DNA from: Hysterium pulicare CBS 123377
Lineage: Eukaryota > Ascomycota > Dothideomycetes > Hysteriales > Hysteriaceae
Assembly: GCA_000467715.1 (NCBI GenBank)
Contig: AJFK01000179.1
Location: 1-45,651 of the forward strand
DNA: 45,651 nucleotides
Reading direction: 5' to 3'
A program made the translations under genes and the position numbers. The notes below the pieces were generated by a model. It saw nothing but the letters and a program-made list of their open reading frames with translations, searched no databases and was not told the DNA's origin. This document shows positions 10,900 through 20,556 of this stretch, in pieces; within the stretch, counting starts at the first letter, position 1, and each line of letters opens with the position of its first letter.

Positions 10900-11937
10900 T
10901 TAATGATTGGTGTGGCTTTTATAATCTCTACCTTTGGACCAGCTCCCCGAAGTTTTAGAAGGCCCTGGAATTGACGTTCGAGAAGGTGCAGGAATTCTTG
11001 TCGCTCTGGTAGAAAATGCCGTGGATGCGTTCGCCAAGGGAATCGAACCTGGCAAAGCAGTCGCTGGCATCTGATGGACGACTGCGGGCGTTACAACTGA
11101 ATTGCTTGAACTATCAACTGTGATCGAACCGGGCCTTGTGAGTGAGATCGTACTACAAAAGGAGTTCGCCGGTGTCGGCGTAGTCTTTGAATCTATGGTA
11201 GAGGCCGTCTCTGTAACATTTGTCGCATGGTCGCCTTTTGGAGTCCTGTGGATTTCTATGGGCTCAGATTCGTTAATATCAGTGTTGGTCTTGCTGACAT
11301 TTGCCAGCGGGATATCGGATTCTTCTTCCCCTTCCTCATCCTCATATTCCCCCTCGGATACTTCAAACCCCTCATTTTCATATTCAGAGATGGAAGACAC
11401 AGAGGTTGCTCTCTTCCGCTTCTTTGACTCTGAGATTTCCTGACCGTGCTGCATGAGTGGAAGTCCAGGACCGTCCGCGTATTCAAAGCGAATCATCTTT
11501 CCCTCGTCCTCCGTGACAAAGCGTTGCCGGAATGTCGAACCTAAGAATTTGGAGGAGTACTTCAGGTACCCCCTATTCCCATCTCTTGAAACCATGACCT
11601 TTTCGAGAAGCATACCATACATTCGAACACTCCGGGGATCTGTCATAGTCTTGAAGGCTCCTAGGAGGTTGTCTAAGACGTGGAGTACGAACACAGCTGA
11701 CGAGGAAGAGCTCACGTCGTGATTGCATGATGTTTGGAGCATCCTCTCGAGCATGAAGTTGAGAGAACATGCTGGAGACATCCACTGCAGTTTCAGTGGG
11801 GGCAGGATGTCAAACATGGTGGACCTTCCGTTCTGCCCGGTCTCGCACAGGCATAGTCTGGGTAGTGTAAAGGGTGATGTAGACTGTAGGAGCTCCGAGG
11901 AGTCCGGCAACTGAAGCGTTGACAATTGGACGACCAT
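10900..11937 (-). CDS. Hypothetical protein, 345 aa, with acidic and Ser/Thr/Pro-rich tail
   Basis: Family not recognised. The first in-frame ATG is at 11937 (MVVQLSTLQL); the frame is open further upstream, to a TTG at 12006, so an upstream exon is possible. The N-terminal half (about 1-160) looks folded (LCLCETGQNGRSTMFDILPP, LKLQWMSPACSLNFMLERML, VHVLDN-type helix). After KKRKR (about residue 175, a possible nuclear localisation signal) comes a disordered acidic block (EYENEGFEVSEGEYEDEEGEEE). The C-terminal 130 residues are Ser/Thr/Pro-rich and end in a basic tip (KGRDYKSHTNH). No signal peptide or membrane helix. A nuclear, possibly regulatory protein is a guess from composition only. 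No introns are needed for the 345-aa model. Confidence 0.55.
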   Translation of the reverse strand: MVVQLSTLQLPDSSELLQSTSPFTLPRLCLCETGQNGRSTMFDILPPLKLQWMSPACSLNFMLERMLQTSCNHDVSSSSSAVFVLHVLDNLLGAFKTMTDPRSVRMYGMLLEKVMVSRDGNRGYLKYSSKFLGSTFRQRFVTEDEGKMIRFEYADGPGLPLMQHGQEISESKKRKRATSVSSISEYENEGFEVSEGEYEDEEGEEESDIPLANVSKTNTDINESEPIEIHRTPKGDHATNVTETASTIDSKTTPTPANSFCSTISLTRPGSITVDSSSNSVVTPAVVHQMPATALPGSIPLANASTAFSTRATRIPAPSRTSIPGPSKTSGSWSKGRDYKSHTNH

Positions 11938-13465
11938 AGCTGTATGGACGTTTTGGTGCACAAAAAAGTAAGAGAATATCTCGTAGAGATAGACTAATAA
12001 GTTCAAATGTTATCTCCTGAGGTTCGTGAATGAATTGATCCCGCTCTAACCGATTGCTTCGAGACAGTTCAAGGGGGTTCTTTTCACTGGAGATACCTGT
12101 CATATGACATTATGAGCCAATGAAGAAACTGTTCAAAATGTTGTTGCCTCCTCATCTGGAACGCTAAATTAATTCTAAGAGGTATTTGAAGGTGCGGCGT
12201 GTGCCTTGTAGCATGCTCTATTGCGGATTTTATAACATCAGAGGAAGCAAAAGTTACCCCCATGACATTGATCGTCAGCATGTGTCTACAAAGGTACTTA
12301 CACCCTAATTAAGTCTGTCCCGTTTTCAGCTTCGTCAGACTTCAGCCAGGTTTGTACTCGCGTTATGCTCCACGTCCGAGATCAGGCTCAATTACTCAGT
12401 CCCTCCGCCAAATCACCTTCTGGTTGGATTTGTGTCTTCCGTAAATCTATCAGGCTAATCAAATTCGCAAGGGACGTGAAGTGGGACCCAGTGTTATGAA
12501 CTCTATTGTAAACGATACTAAGGTGAATGTGCGATTTCTAGATGCTTGACGATGTCTACACTTGGAGATGTGGTGGAGGATAGGGGGTAACCGAATGGCA
12601 GCGCGTTAGGGATGATATTTAGTGAGTGCGTGAGCTGATTGAGTATAGAACGGATAACCTTTTCATTTGCGCATGAAGCTGTAAGCATTCTTTGGGATAA
12701 GGGGAAGGAGAGGGCACACACCTTATGTAGATATGGATGCAACTAGACTGATTCCACTGTGAGCATCATCAATCTAATCTAGGGCATCGAAATCGACGAA
12801 GGATATCTCACACAGCCCCGAAATAAGCTTGGCAGCAACATTAGACTCTCTGGCCTCAGCCTTTATACTACTTCCATGCATCGCACATCTAAATATGCCC
12901 AAGCAAATACCCTCGTTCCGCCGTATTGCCCACAGTACACCACACGCAGTAGTAGTAGAAGAAAGGAAAAGTAGTACACGCATTAATAAAAGCAACTATA
13001 CAAGAGAAAAGATTCCCAGCAATGCCGTTCCAACATCGCGCCGCTTGCACTTACAAAAATCCCAAGAAGGAATACGCCGTGGGATCACCTTTTGAAGGAT
13101 CCTAATGCCATGGGTCCCCCACCGCTCATTTCTTTTTGCTGTTTCCCAAGAAGAACGCCACCAACGCCGTGCTTTGTTGCAAACATGACCAGACCAAATG
13201 AACAAATACACACACAGAAGAAGAGAGAGGGTGAGTAGCCAAAGCTCTCTAGGGGTAGAAGCTGGTTCTGCAATGGCGTTGACTGGATGAACGGGAGTCG
13301 TTAGCCCTGAAATGTATTAAAAGTTTCAAGGTTCCGTCTTCGAAGTGGTATAAGAGAAGTGAACAAAATTCAGCCGAAGGAGTATCAAGTCAAATGAAGA
13401 GCAGTCGGGTCGAAAGGGAACATATTTCTCGATGAGAGTAGAGGTTGAGATGAACGTCATCTGGG
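11938..13465. other. Intergenic, no credible gene
   Basis: 1.5 kb between the start of the 10900-11937 gene and the stop of the Sln1-like gene. It holds the promoter of the former, possibly an unseen 5' exon (the frame at 12084-12281 (-) is open but lacks coding character), and the 3' UTR of the latter. Short ORFs on both strands are unconvincing. Confidence 0.4.
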
Positions 13466-16400
13466 TCACGACAAGGGGGATACCGCAGGTGATTCCTTGC
13501 GAGCAGTAGTTTGGGCGACATTGGTCGCAGGGGCTGCACCACCGGGTGATGTAGTCCTCTGTGACTGAGTGACTCGGCCGTTTGGGCTTATTTCGGGAGG
13601 AGGAGTAGTTGCGGTTTCGCCTTCTTCCTCCGGGATTGGGGGACAGTAAGTCTTAAGGACGTGCTTCAGTGCAGGTCGCCGAATTGGTTTGGACAAGAAA
13701 TAATTCATGCCAGAGTCCAAACATTCCTATAAAGCGTTAGTAACACGCTAGCAATGCGCATGAGCTAGATAGTATATTACCTTCACGTTTTGCTCTTCGG
13801 CATATGCCGTTAGGGCCACGATCGGGGCTTGGAATCCGGACTGCCGTATTAGACGAGTGGATTGAAGACCATCAAGATTCGGCATCTATAATAACTAGTG
13901 AGACTCGTAGGCTAACGAAGCAGATGAGAGTGTCTCACCTGAACATCCATAAAGATCAAGTTGTAAGGGGTGTGGTTCTCCATACTTTCCTTGACTTTGT
14001 CTAATGCTTCTTGTCCATCTAAATAGTGTGAGCAAAGGCAAATGCCAATCACAGGAATGGAGATATACCTTTAGCGACCGTGACATCGTAGACATCTTCG
14101 AGCTTCAGCATACGCAAGACGACCTCTTGATTTGTCTTGTTATCCTCAGCAACAAGTACCTTAACTTTATCTCCTCGTTTTGTGGCTTCGGCGGCGACCC
14201 GCTCCATTGCAGCCAACTGCGAATTGGGCGATTCCAACGGTGGATTCGAGGCAAAGAATGGGGTACTGAGGCCGACCAGCCGGGGTTTTGAATCAGCTTC
14301 AAAAGTGACTGGACCGGCGGCGCTGGTTGGATTGCTTGTGGCTGACTGTATAGAAAGTGTATCATCCCCACCGGTTCCTGATCGATCGCGCATCCCATCG
14401 ACCGAGCCACTCCGTCGCATGTTCGGGTCGCCTAGGTTAATATTACTTGAACTTGCGGTGCTATCGGCCCTGCTTGTGAGATGCTTGAGCGGGATCTGCA
14501 TTGTAAACACGCTTCCTTTTCCCATCTCGCTCTTGAGAAAGACCGTTCCCTTCATCAAACCCGCAAGCTGAGAGCAGATACTGAGACCTAGTCCAGTGCC
14601 ACCGAACTTCTTGCTTAATCCTAGATCGCCTTGCACAAAAGGCTCAAAGATCTTGTCGTGTAGATGATCCGGAATGCCAGGCCCAGTATCTTCAACCTCG
14701 AATTCGAACTGCAGCCACCTTCCAGGGGGAGGTGTAGCCGATCTTTCTTGAGCCAGAATTTGTGCGTACGCGGTGGGTTTGTCGTAGGCATTCAAGGTAA
14801 TTGCCGTATCAAGATGATTTGGTGACGATATGTTCATGGAGGCTGCTTCTGAAGCTGATCCTCGACCCCGATTCCTGGAGTTGCGCATCGAGCTGTTCCT
14901 TGATTGCAATGATGCCTTTCGACTATCTGAAAACTGCGCTTCGCCGGTGCATTTTATCGTGAGAGTAACAGAGCCTCCTTGTGGAGTGAACTTAAGACTG
15001 TTTGAAACCAAGTTGATGACCACCTGAAGAATCCTGTGTTGATCTCCCCACAGAACCATGTCTTTAAGGCGACCAAGCCCAAATGGAGCGAGATCACCTC
15101 GCTCAATAACCCGTCCTTGATCATCATGGTTTGCGTCATACGGACCTTCGAAGTTCACGCGCAAGTCGATGCCTCCCTCCTTGGCTTGTTTATCAAATAT
15201 TGCTAACACTTGGGAGCTTATATCGCGTATCCGAAACTCTTTCTCGTCGAGACTTAAGTGCTGTCCAACTTGGTTCTTACTTTACCAGTCGTCAGTGACA
15301 TTCACAGGAGATTGGGATAGCGAAAAAGACTCGCAAGGTGTAAAACTCAAAACGGAACAGAATTCTCACCTGAATGTCAAGAGATCTGTAAGGAGATTCA
15401 GCAGAAGGTCGCCACTCTTGTAAATGATACCAAGAGATCGCTTCAACTTTATGGGATCCTCTTCCGACATACAAACAGCACACATGCCCATTATGCCATT
15501 GAGAGGAGTCTTCAGCTCATGGGAGATGTTGGCAATGAAGAGGGTTTTGCTCTCGTTAGCAGCTTCAGCCGCCTTCTTGCTCAACTCGAGTTCGGCGGTA
15601 CGCTGTTGGACTCTCTCCTCTAGCTTCTCGTATTGCATCATGAGCTCGTCTGTCATCTCATTGAACGTCGTCGTCAGGTCCGTCAACTCGTCGTGTACAA
15701 AATGCTTGCGGTCTTTAACTTTTGCAGGGATGCGAAATTGGCGACGGCGTTCTTCTTCTCTTCGCTCGGCCCTGTCTCTTTTGCGTCGCTGCCTTAAACC
15801 TTTCATTTGACCCAAAAAACCTTCCTTCCGAGCAACCTGCCCTATATCATCATCATCCACTCCGTCGTGTTGTGATGATAAGCTGTCCTCATCATACCCA
15901 GGCGGGGAAACACTCTTCCGGGTAGCATCGCGTAAACGTCTAATAGGTGTACTGGAAAAATGAGCGATTGGAAAGGCAAGCAGTATCATTGCACCCATCG
16001 TCCCAAAAACACAGGCTAACAGGATATTTCGGAGATGAATAATCGGGCCCCAAACTTCAGCGTGGGTTTGCTCGACAATCATTAGCCAGTCAACCATGTT
16101 TGTATTGACAACAGCATAACCAACAGCCACGCTGTGTTTCTCCTCGTTCGTGGTCGAGATAAGGCTCCCTGCGTTATTTGTCGCCCCCGTATTCTTAGTA
16201 TAACCATCTCTGATTGCAGGAAACTGGGCCCAACCCAGTGTTCCGTTTGTCGCCCCACCGTCGTATTTACTGTGTCGGTCCGGTACTCCAGTTCGATTAG
16301 TAGGAGGAAGCAGGAATCTGACCGTTTCATTCGGCGGCGCGGTTGGATTCTGTGAGTTGTACATAACTCCCGTTGGAAACTTGTTCGTTATGTTGTTAGG

Positions 16401-17288
16401 GCCGAATACTATAGTTTCTCCAGTATTATCGAGGCCTTCCATGGCATTCACTACTTGTTGGATGAGCCTCGCATCCAAAACCACAGTTAACCATCCGAGA
16501 ACATCTATCGCTGAGGTGTTGTTGATGATCGGCATGGTTATAGACAATAGAGAAAAGGTATTGTTGACTCTGTATGGCCCCATAAGAAGGTTGTTGTTTG
16601 CATCAATTGTCCTGCCATGAAAGGTAATCGAAGTCTTGTTGAAAGTTGCATTGACAGGGACTTCGACTGCCTGAAATGTTGTTGGGTACAGTTCAGGCAC
16701 AAGGCCATACACTGGATCTCCAAGAAGTGCGTTTGTACCGTTCGGCACTTGGTAAGGAAGGACGAGAGAGTTGACTGCATCGGCCGTTGCATTCATGACC
16801 GACGTCGTCTTATTTTTGGGGAATATTTGAGCTTGAAGGAGCAAATTAGTCCCTTGATCGCCTTGAAAGACGGCTTCTAGATCTGCTTGGGAGCGGACCC
16901 AATTGGAAGCGGAAGTATTGCCAGCGTTGTAACGTTGTAATGCCTGTTGAATGAGAACACGAGTAGCAGTCTGCTTCACACTCGATTGCATCAAAAGGAG
17001 ATTCGAGGACATTTGAGCCGCTTTCAGTGAAGCAGTGAGCGTTAATCGTGTGGATCTGAGGACTGCGTTAGAAAACGAGCGCTTTGAATGGAGGGAGCAC
17101 GGCATACCGTATGCCCAAAACGAAACTGTGATTCGTGAACTACAGGTTCCAGAGTGTTAGATAGGAGCCCTGTCAGGTTTGGATATAGAGAGGTGAAATA
17201 CCCATGTTGCGATTGCAATGACTGCTAGTCCGATCAAAGAGGCCAACAATACCAAAACCCCCAATTGTTCGCGAATAGGGATTCGCAT
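13466..17288 (-). CDS. SLN1: Sln1-type hybrid sensor histidine kinase (fungal HK group VI)
   Basis: Plasma-membrane osmosensor feeding the HOG MAPK phosphorelay through the Ypd1-type phosphotransfer protein. Seven minus-strand exons: 17288-17202, 17139-17108, 17055-15370, 15279-14069, 14018-13939, 13885-13781, 13726-13466; GT..AG introns 50-90 bp; frame continuous; 1153 aa, as expected for Sln1. TM1 is about residues 9-30. The extracellular sensor, about 31-383, has many N-glycosylation sequons (NKT, NAT, NNT, NGT). TM2 is about 384-406. A HAMP-like region ([13 protein letters not shown]) and basic linker lead to a coiled coil. The H-box [11 protein letters not shown] carries His552. The ATPase has N-, G1-, F- and G2-boxes ([33 protein letters not shown]). 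The receiver has acidic pocket VLVAEDN, phosphoacceptor Asp1030 in FMDVQMPNLDG and a Lys in LSKPI. The Pro/Ser/Thr-rich tail is disordered. Start: [10 protein letters not shown], a family-typical N-terminus. Confidence 0.95.
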
Positions 17289-19063
17289 CTTGACCATCGG
17301 AGCAGATAATACACTCTGACAGTGTCAGAGGGTTCAAACAACAGAACAAACAGCCTACGGTGATAAGGACGCGCCTCGACAATCAGCAATTGCCAAGCCG
17401 AAGAAGGCTCAGGCGGCGGAGATGTGAAGAGGCAGCGGCGGCAGTTCCGGCCACCAACTTCCCCTTCCTCGCGATGCAGTGTGTCGTCCTTAGATCGTGC
17501 ACAAACTGAGTGTACCGAGATGTGAATGTCCAATGGCGCGGGAATTGTGAGGGTGAGGCTGCAGGGATCGTGAAGACGGCACGCGGCTGCGGCGACGCAA
17601 AACAAGGGGAAAGAGAGGACGAGCCTTTGCAGCTCCTGGGGAAAAGACACAATGATGGTCGAGGGTATAGTAGAAGGGTGGGTTGGTGGTACTAGAGTAA
17701 GGTGTCTCGGGGTGAAGGAGTCGCTTTGACACCTTTCCGCCTTCTCCGCTTCCCTAGAAGCTCTGTACCGAGAAGAATTGGTGCACGCCAGGGACGCTAG
17801 ATCAGAGCTGGCCTAGAAGCAGTCTACCCAGGCGACGCCGCTTCGACAAGTCCCTTGTGCGTTTGCGCAAGGGCTGGGGGTCTGGCTGTTGTTCGTGGCA
17901 AACCGAGCTGAGTCCTGCGCCCCTTTGGTGCCTCCTCCTTCCCCAACAACTGATTATTCACGGTTGTCTAAGTCCTTTTATTTGCTTATGTTGCACAAGA
18001 TACAGAGAGAGAAATGCAGGTGGACGGTCGTACTGATCTCCAGGTGGCCCCGCCATCGTCGCTCGACGATATGGATCGCTGATCTCTTCTCTTTCGCCGC
18101 CTGCTTATTCTTGGGCCTGGCTCGTTCGCTTACAATTGTTTCGGAGGAGCCCATGATCCGCGGGTGCGCTTTCCAAAGTGTCATCGGCTTCGCGACCTCA
18201 CTGCTACCTAGGTCCCGACTTATTGTTTCACGGCCCGGCATCGTGATCCATCCAACATTTTCGGATTCGGCATGATACCCGATCTTGGATTCATCCACTT
18301 TGCGGAACACTGCTCCCACTATCTAATACACAACTCGCGGCCCGTTCCGGTTGTGTGACATTGGTCGGGTCTCAAGACCGAGAGATTGCTTAGACCAGTC
18401 TGGCCGAATGAATCATGTTCCTACCTAAGACGTATGTATTTTCGATGTACGCCGTTTTCTGAAGGAGCATGCGCATCGAGAATGCCTCTCGTGCTGCAAG
18501 TACAGACTACTTCATCTATATAAACAGGAAACCCCGTCTACCGGGTTCTCAATGGACGTTTCGCTGCTGGCTAGTCGCAAATTCTTTTTCCCATTGCGGC
18601 GGATTTAGATGACAGCAAATATAGACATTACTACCTACGTAGCGTCCTATCTTTAGAAAAAGCACGAATCGGTGCCACACAAGAAACGAAGCGCTGCGAA
18701 ACCGTCAACATTCCATTCTGCTGTCTCGTTACGTTATTTGAGGACGTTCGAACGAAGACCTGTACTGTCTCACACTTTCTGCAATTTCTTTCCAAACGGT
18801 CCGGAAGAGTGCATGTAGCACTGCACAGCGTGCCGACGGATTCGGTTCGTGTCAGCCTCGAAGGTGCTTTGTCTGCCGCAAATTAAAGCATATTGTCACA
18901 GGCCTCGAATAGGTGAGACGAGCCAACTACTGCACGTTCTTTCGAGGCGCGATACCTTGACGGGAAGGCGTTCTTGAACCTGGGAAAATGGATTCATTCT
19001 TGCAATTGACTATCCAGAAGTGCTTATCCCACCTCTTAGCAAAAGTCCATGGCGGACGACGTC
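17289..19063. promoter_or_regulatory. Long intergenic / upstream region of the Sln1-like gene
   Basis: 1.78 kb, the longest gap in the window. The half next to the kinase gene is pyrimidine-rich on the sense strand and contains several short open frames, so a long 5' leader is plausible. A CTACCTAGGT copy sits at 18204-18213. I found no gene; the ORFs at 17889-18275 and 17978-18319 overlap each other on opposite strands and lack coding character. Confidence 0.4.
18204..18213. repeat. CTACCTAGGT motif, copy 2
   Basis: Exact match to the 10-mer at 9933 and 20425, in the long gap upstream of the Sln1-like gene. Function unknown. Confidence 0.6.
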
Positions 19064-19816
19064 TCAAATGTAGGAAAAGCTTCCAAAAGCCCCTGTTTGC
19101 GGAGGAAGGTGAGACCTCGCCAGTAAAGAGTCACCTAACATTGATCCATCATTCCAATAGTGCCGACCCATTCTCTTGAAATGCTCAATTGTGACGAGTA
19201 GCCCGCAGATGATCTTCTCAATCCCATCAGTGTCTACTGAGAGGTTGTCGCGGTAAATCTCTAACTTTCCAACCTCAGCTCCGTTTGTTGCCGTTGTCCC
19301 ACATTCACTGTACGTGAACCGAGCAATGACTAGGTTCGAGTACTGGGCACTCAGTATGAGCGAAATTGGTCTACCCTTTAATCGCCAAGCAAATGTTACT
19401 CCGCTGATCGTTCCAGACCAATCCGAGAAATTCTTTGATTCCATATTGTATGTACTGGTTCCTTGCCGGAAGCATGCTCGAGGACACCATGGAAGTGGCC
19501 CATTATTAACGAAACGAATGGACGCAACAGTAGGCTTCGCTTCTAGCTCCGGCGAGACACGAATCAAAGACACGTGGGGTTTCTTTGAGAAAAGCCGAAG
19601 CGCTGCACGATGGGCGATTGTGTATGAAGTTGCTGTTGTTGGTCCGAAGGGAACAAGAATTTGTGATTTTCGGCCGACGTGACGGAGATGGTAGGTATAA
19701 ATAGGAGTATAGAAGTCTGAGCCGTCGTACTCAGGTGAAGTTTGGTGGTCGTAATCTGGCAATTCCTCGTCATACATGTCCTCGTCAGGGAGCACGAGCC
19801 GTTGTGCGAAATCCAT
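19064..19816 (-). CDS. Fungal hypothetical protein, 250 aa
   Basis: Single exon, ATG at 19816 (MDFAQRLVLPDEDMYDEELPDYD) to a TAA at 19064. The acidic, Tyr-rich N-terminus precedes a compact beta-rich body: PIYTYHLRHVGRKSQILVPF, VSLIRVSPELEAKPTVASIRF, GPLPWCPRACF, ESKNFSDWSG, GRPISLILSAQYSNLVIARFTY, AEVGKLEIYRDNL, then the amphipathic stretch KIICGLLVTIEHFKRMGRHYW. The layout, an all-beta barrel ending in a hydrophobic helix, reminds me of a fungal family sometimes compared with tubby/LURP-one folds. That is an impression, not an established assignment. No signal peptide or transmembrane segment. The neighbourhood is accessory (HET gene and cell-wall enzymes next door). Confidence 0.65.
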   Translation of the reverse strand: MDFAQRLVLPDEDMYDEELPDYDHQTSPEYDGSDFYTPIYTYHLRHVGRKSQILVPFGPTTATSYTIAHRAALRLFSKKPHVSLIRVSPELEAKPTVASIRFVNNGPLPWCPRACFRQGTSTYNMESKNFSDWSGTISGVTFAWRLKGRPISLILSAQYSNLVIARFTYSECGTTATNGAEVGKLEIYRDNLSVDTDGIEKIICGLLVTIEHFKRMGRHYWNDGSMLGDSLLARSHLPPQTGAFGSFSYI

Positions 19817-20556
19817 GTTGCGTCTCAAGTATCAGAGAGTGGGATGATTCCAGAGTCAGGAGGGCTGTAGGTATAAGTATAGAGAGCAAGCATCTCGCCG
19901 ATTATTGAGCACGCTCTCGAGTAGTGGTGTTGTGGTGGTGGTCGAAGTTCAGGAGTGGACGACGAAATGGAAGGGGCCCCGCTCTGGTATGGCGTTGACT
20001 ATTCCATTTCGAGGGACTTACACGCGTTTAGAATGCTACAAAGAAATCGAGAACGCCTTTATTTTCAACTGCGCCGTCGAGCATTGAGTTTCATGAGACC
20101 GTATGCCCAGAAAACGGAGTGGAAACATTGTTTTCCTACCGGAATGAATTCCTGTAAGTATTCAGCCCAGCCCCATTGAGGTCTATTGCCCAATCCGTCC
20201 CTGCCGTACGGCTTACCTGTCGAATCTTCGTAGTGTGGTTCTAAATACCGTGGTTTGTGATAATCAGAATTCCTTTGCGAGCCAATATGCATACTCTACG
20301 GCCAAGCATCTTCCTTGATCATTCAGGCTGCCAGCCATGATAATGATGAAATTAAGTCGCGTGTGGCTGTGCGCGCCGGTTCAAGCCTCGAGATCTCCGC
20401 ATCGCCCACTTTATCAAAGTTCAACTACCTAGGTACCTTTCAAGCATTGCGTGTCGCCGCATCCATTTCGACTCCATGTATCTTCGACACTTAGTACTCA
20501 GTTGATTATCGCGTGCAATTCTTTGTCAAGTCCTCGCTGGGCATCCACTTTCGTCG
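19817..20556. promoter_or_regulatory. Divergent promoter region, hypothetical / HET gene
   Basis: 740 bp between divergent genes. It contains a CTACCTAGGTA copy at 20425-20435 followed at once by CCTTT, about 120 bp before the HET start. No credible ORF or RNA gene. A GGTTCAAGCCT word near 20379 resembles a tRNA B box, but I could fold no cloverleaf around it. Confidence 0.4.
20425..20435. repeat. CTACCTAGGT motif, copy 3
   Basis: CTACCTAGGTA, about 120 bp upstream of the HET start codon. Third exact copy of the intergenic 10-mer. Confidence 0.6.

Noticed and set aside
13804-16880. Plus-strand ORFs opposite the histidine kinase
   Set aside because: Shadows of kinase exons; the minus strand carries the complete domain set.
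19320-19335. B-box-like GGTTCGAGTAC
   Set aside because: Inside the coding region of the 19064-19816 gene, with no cloverleaf around it.
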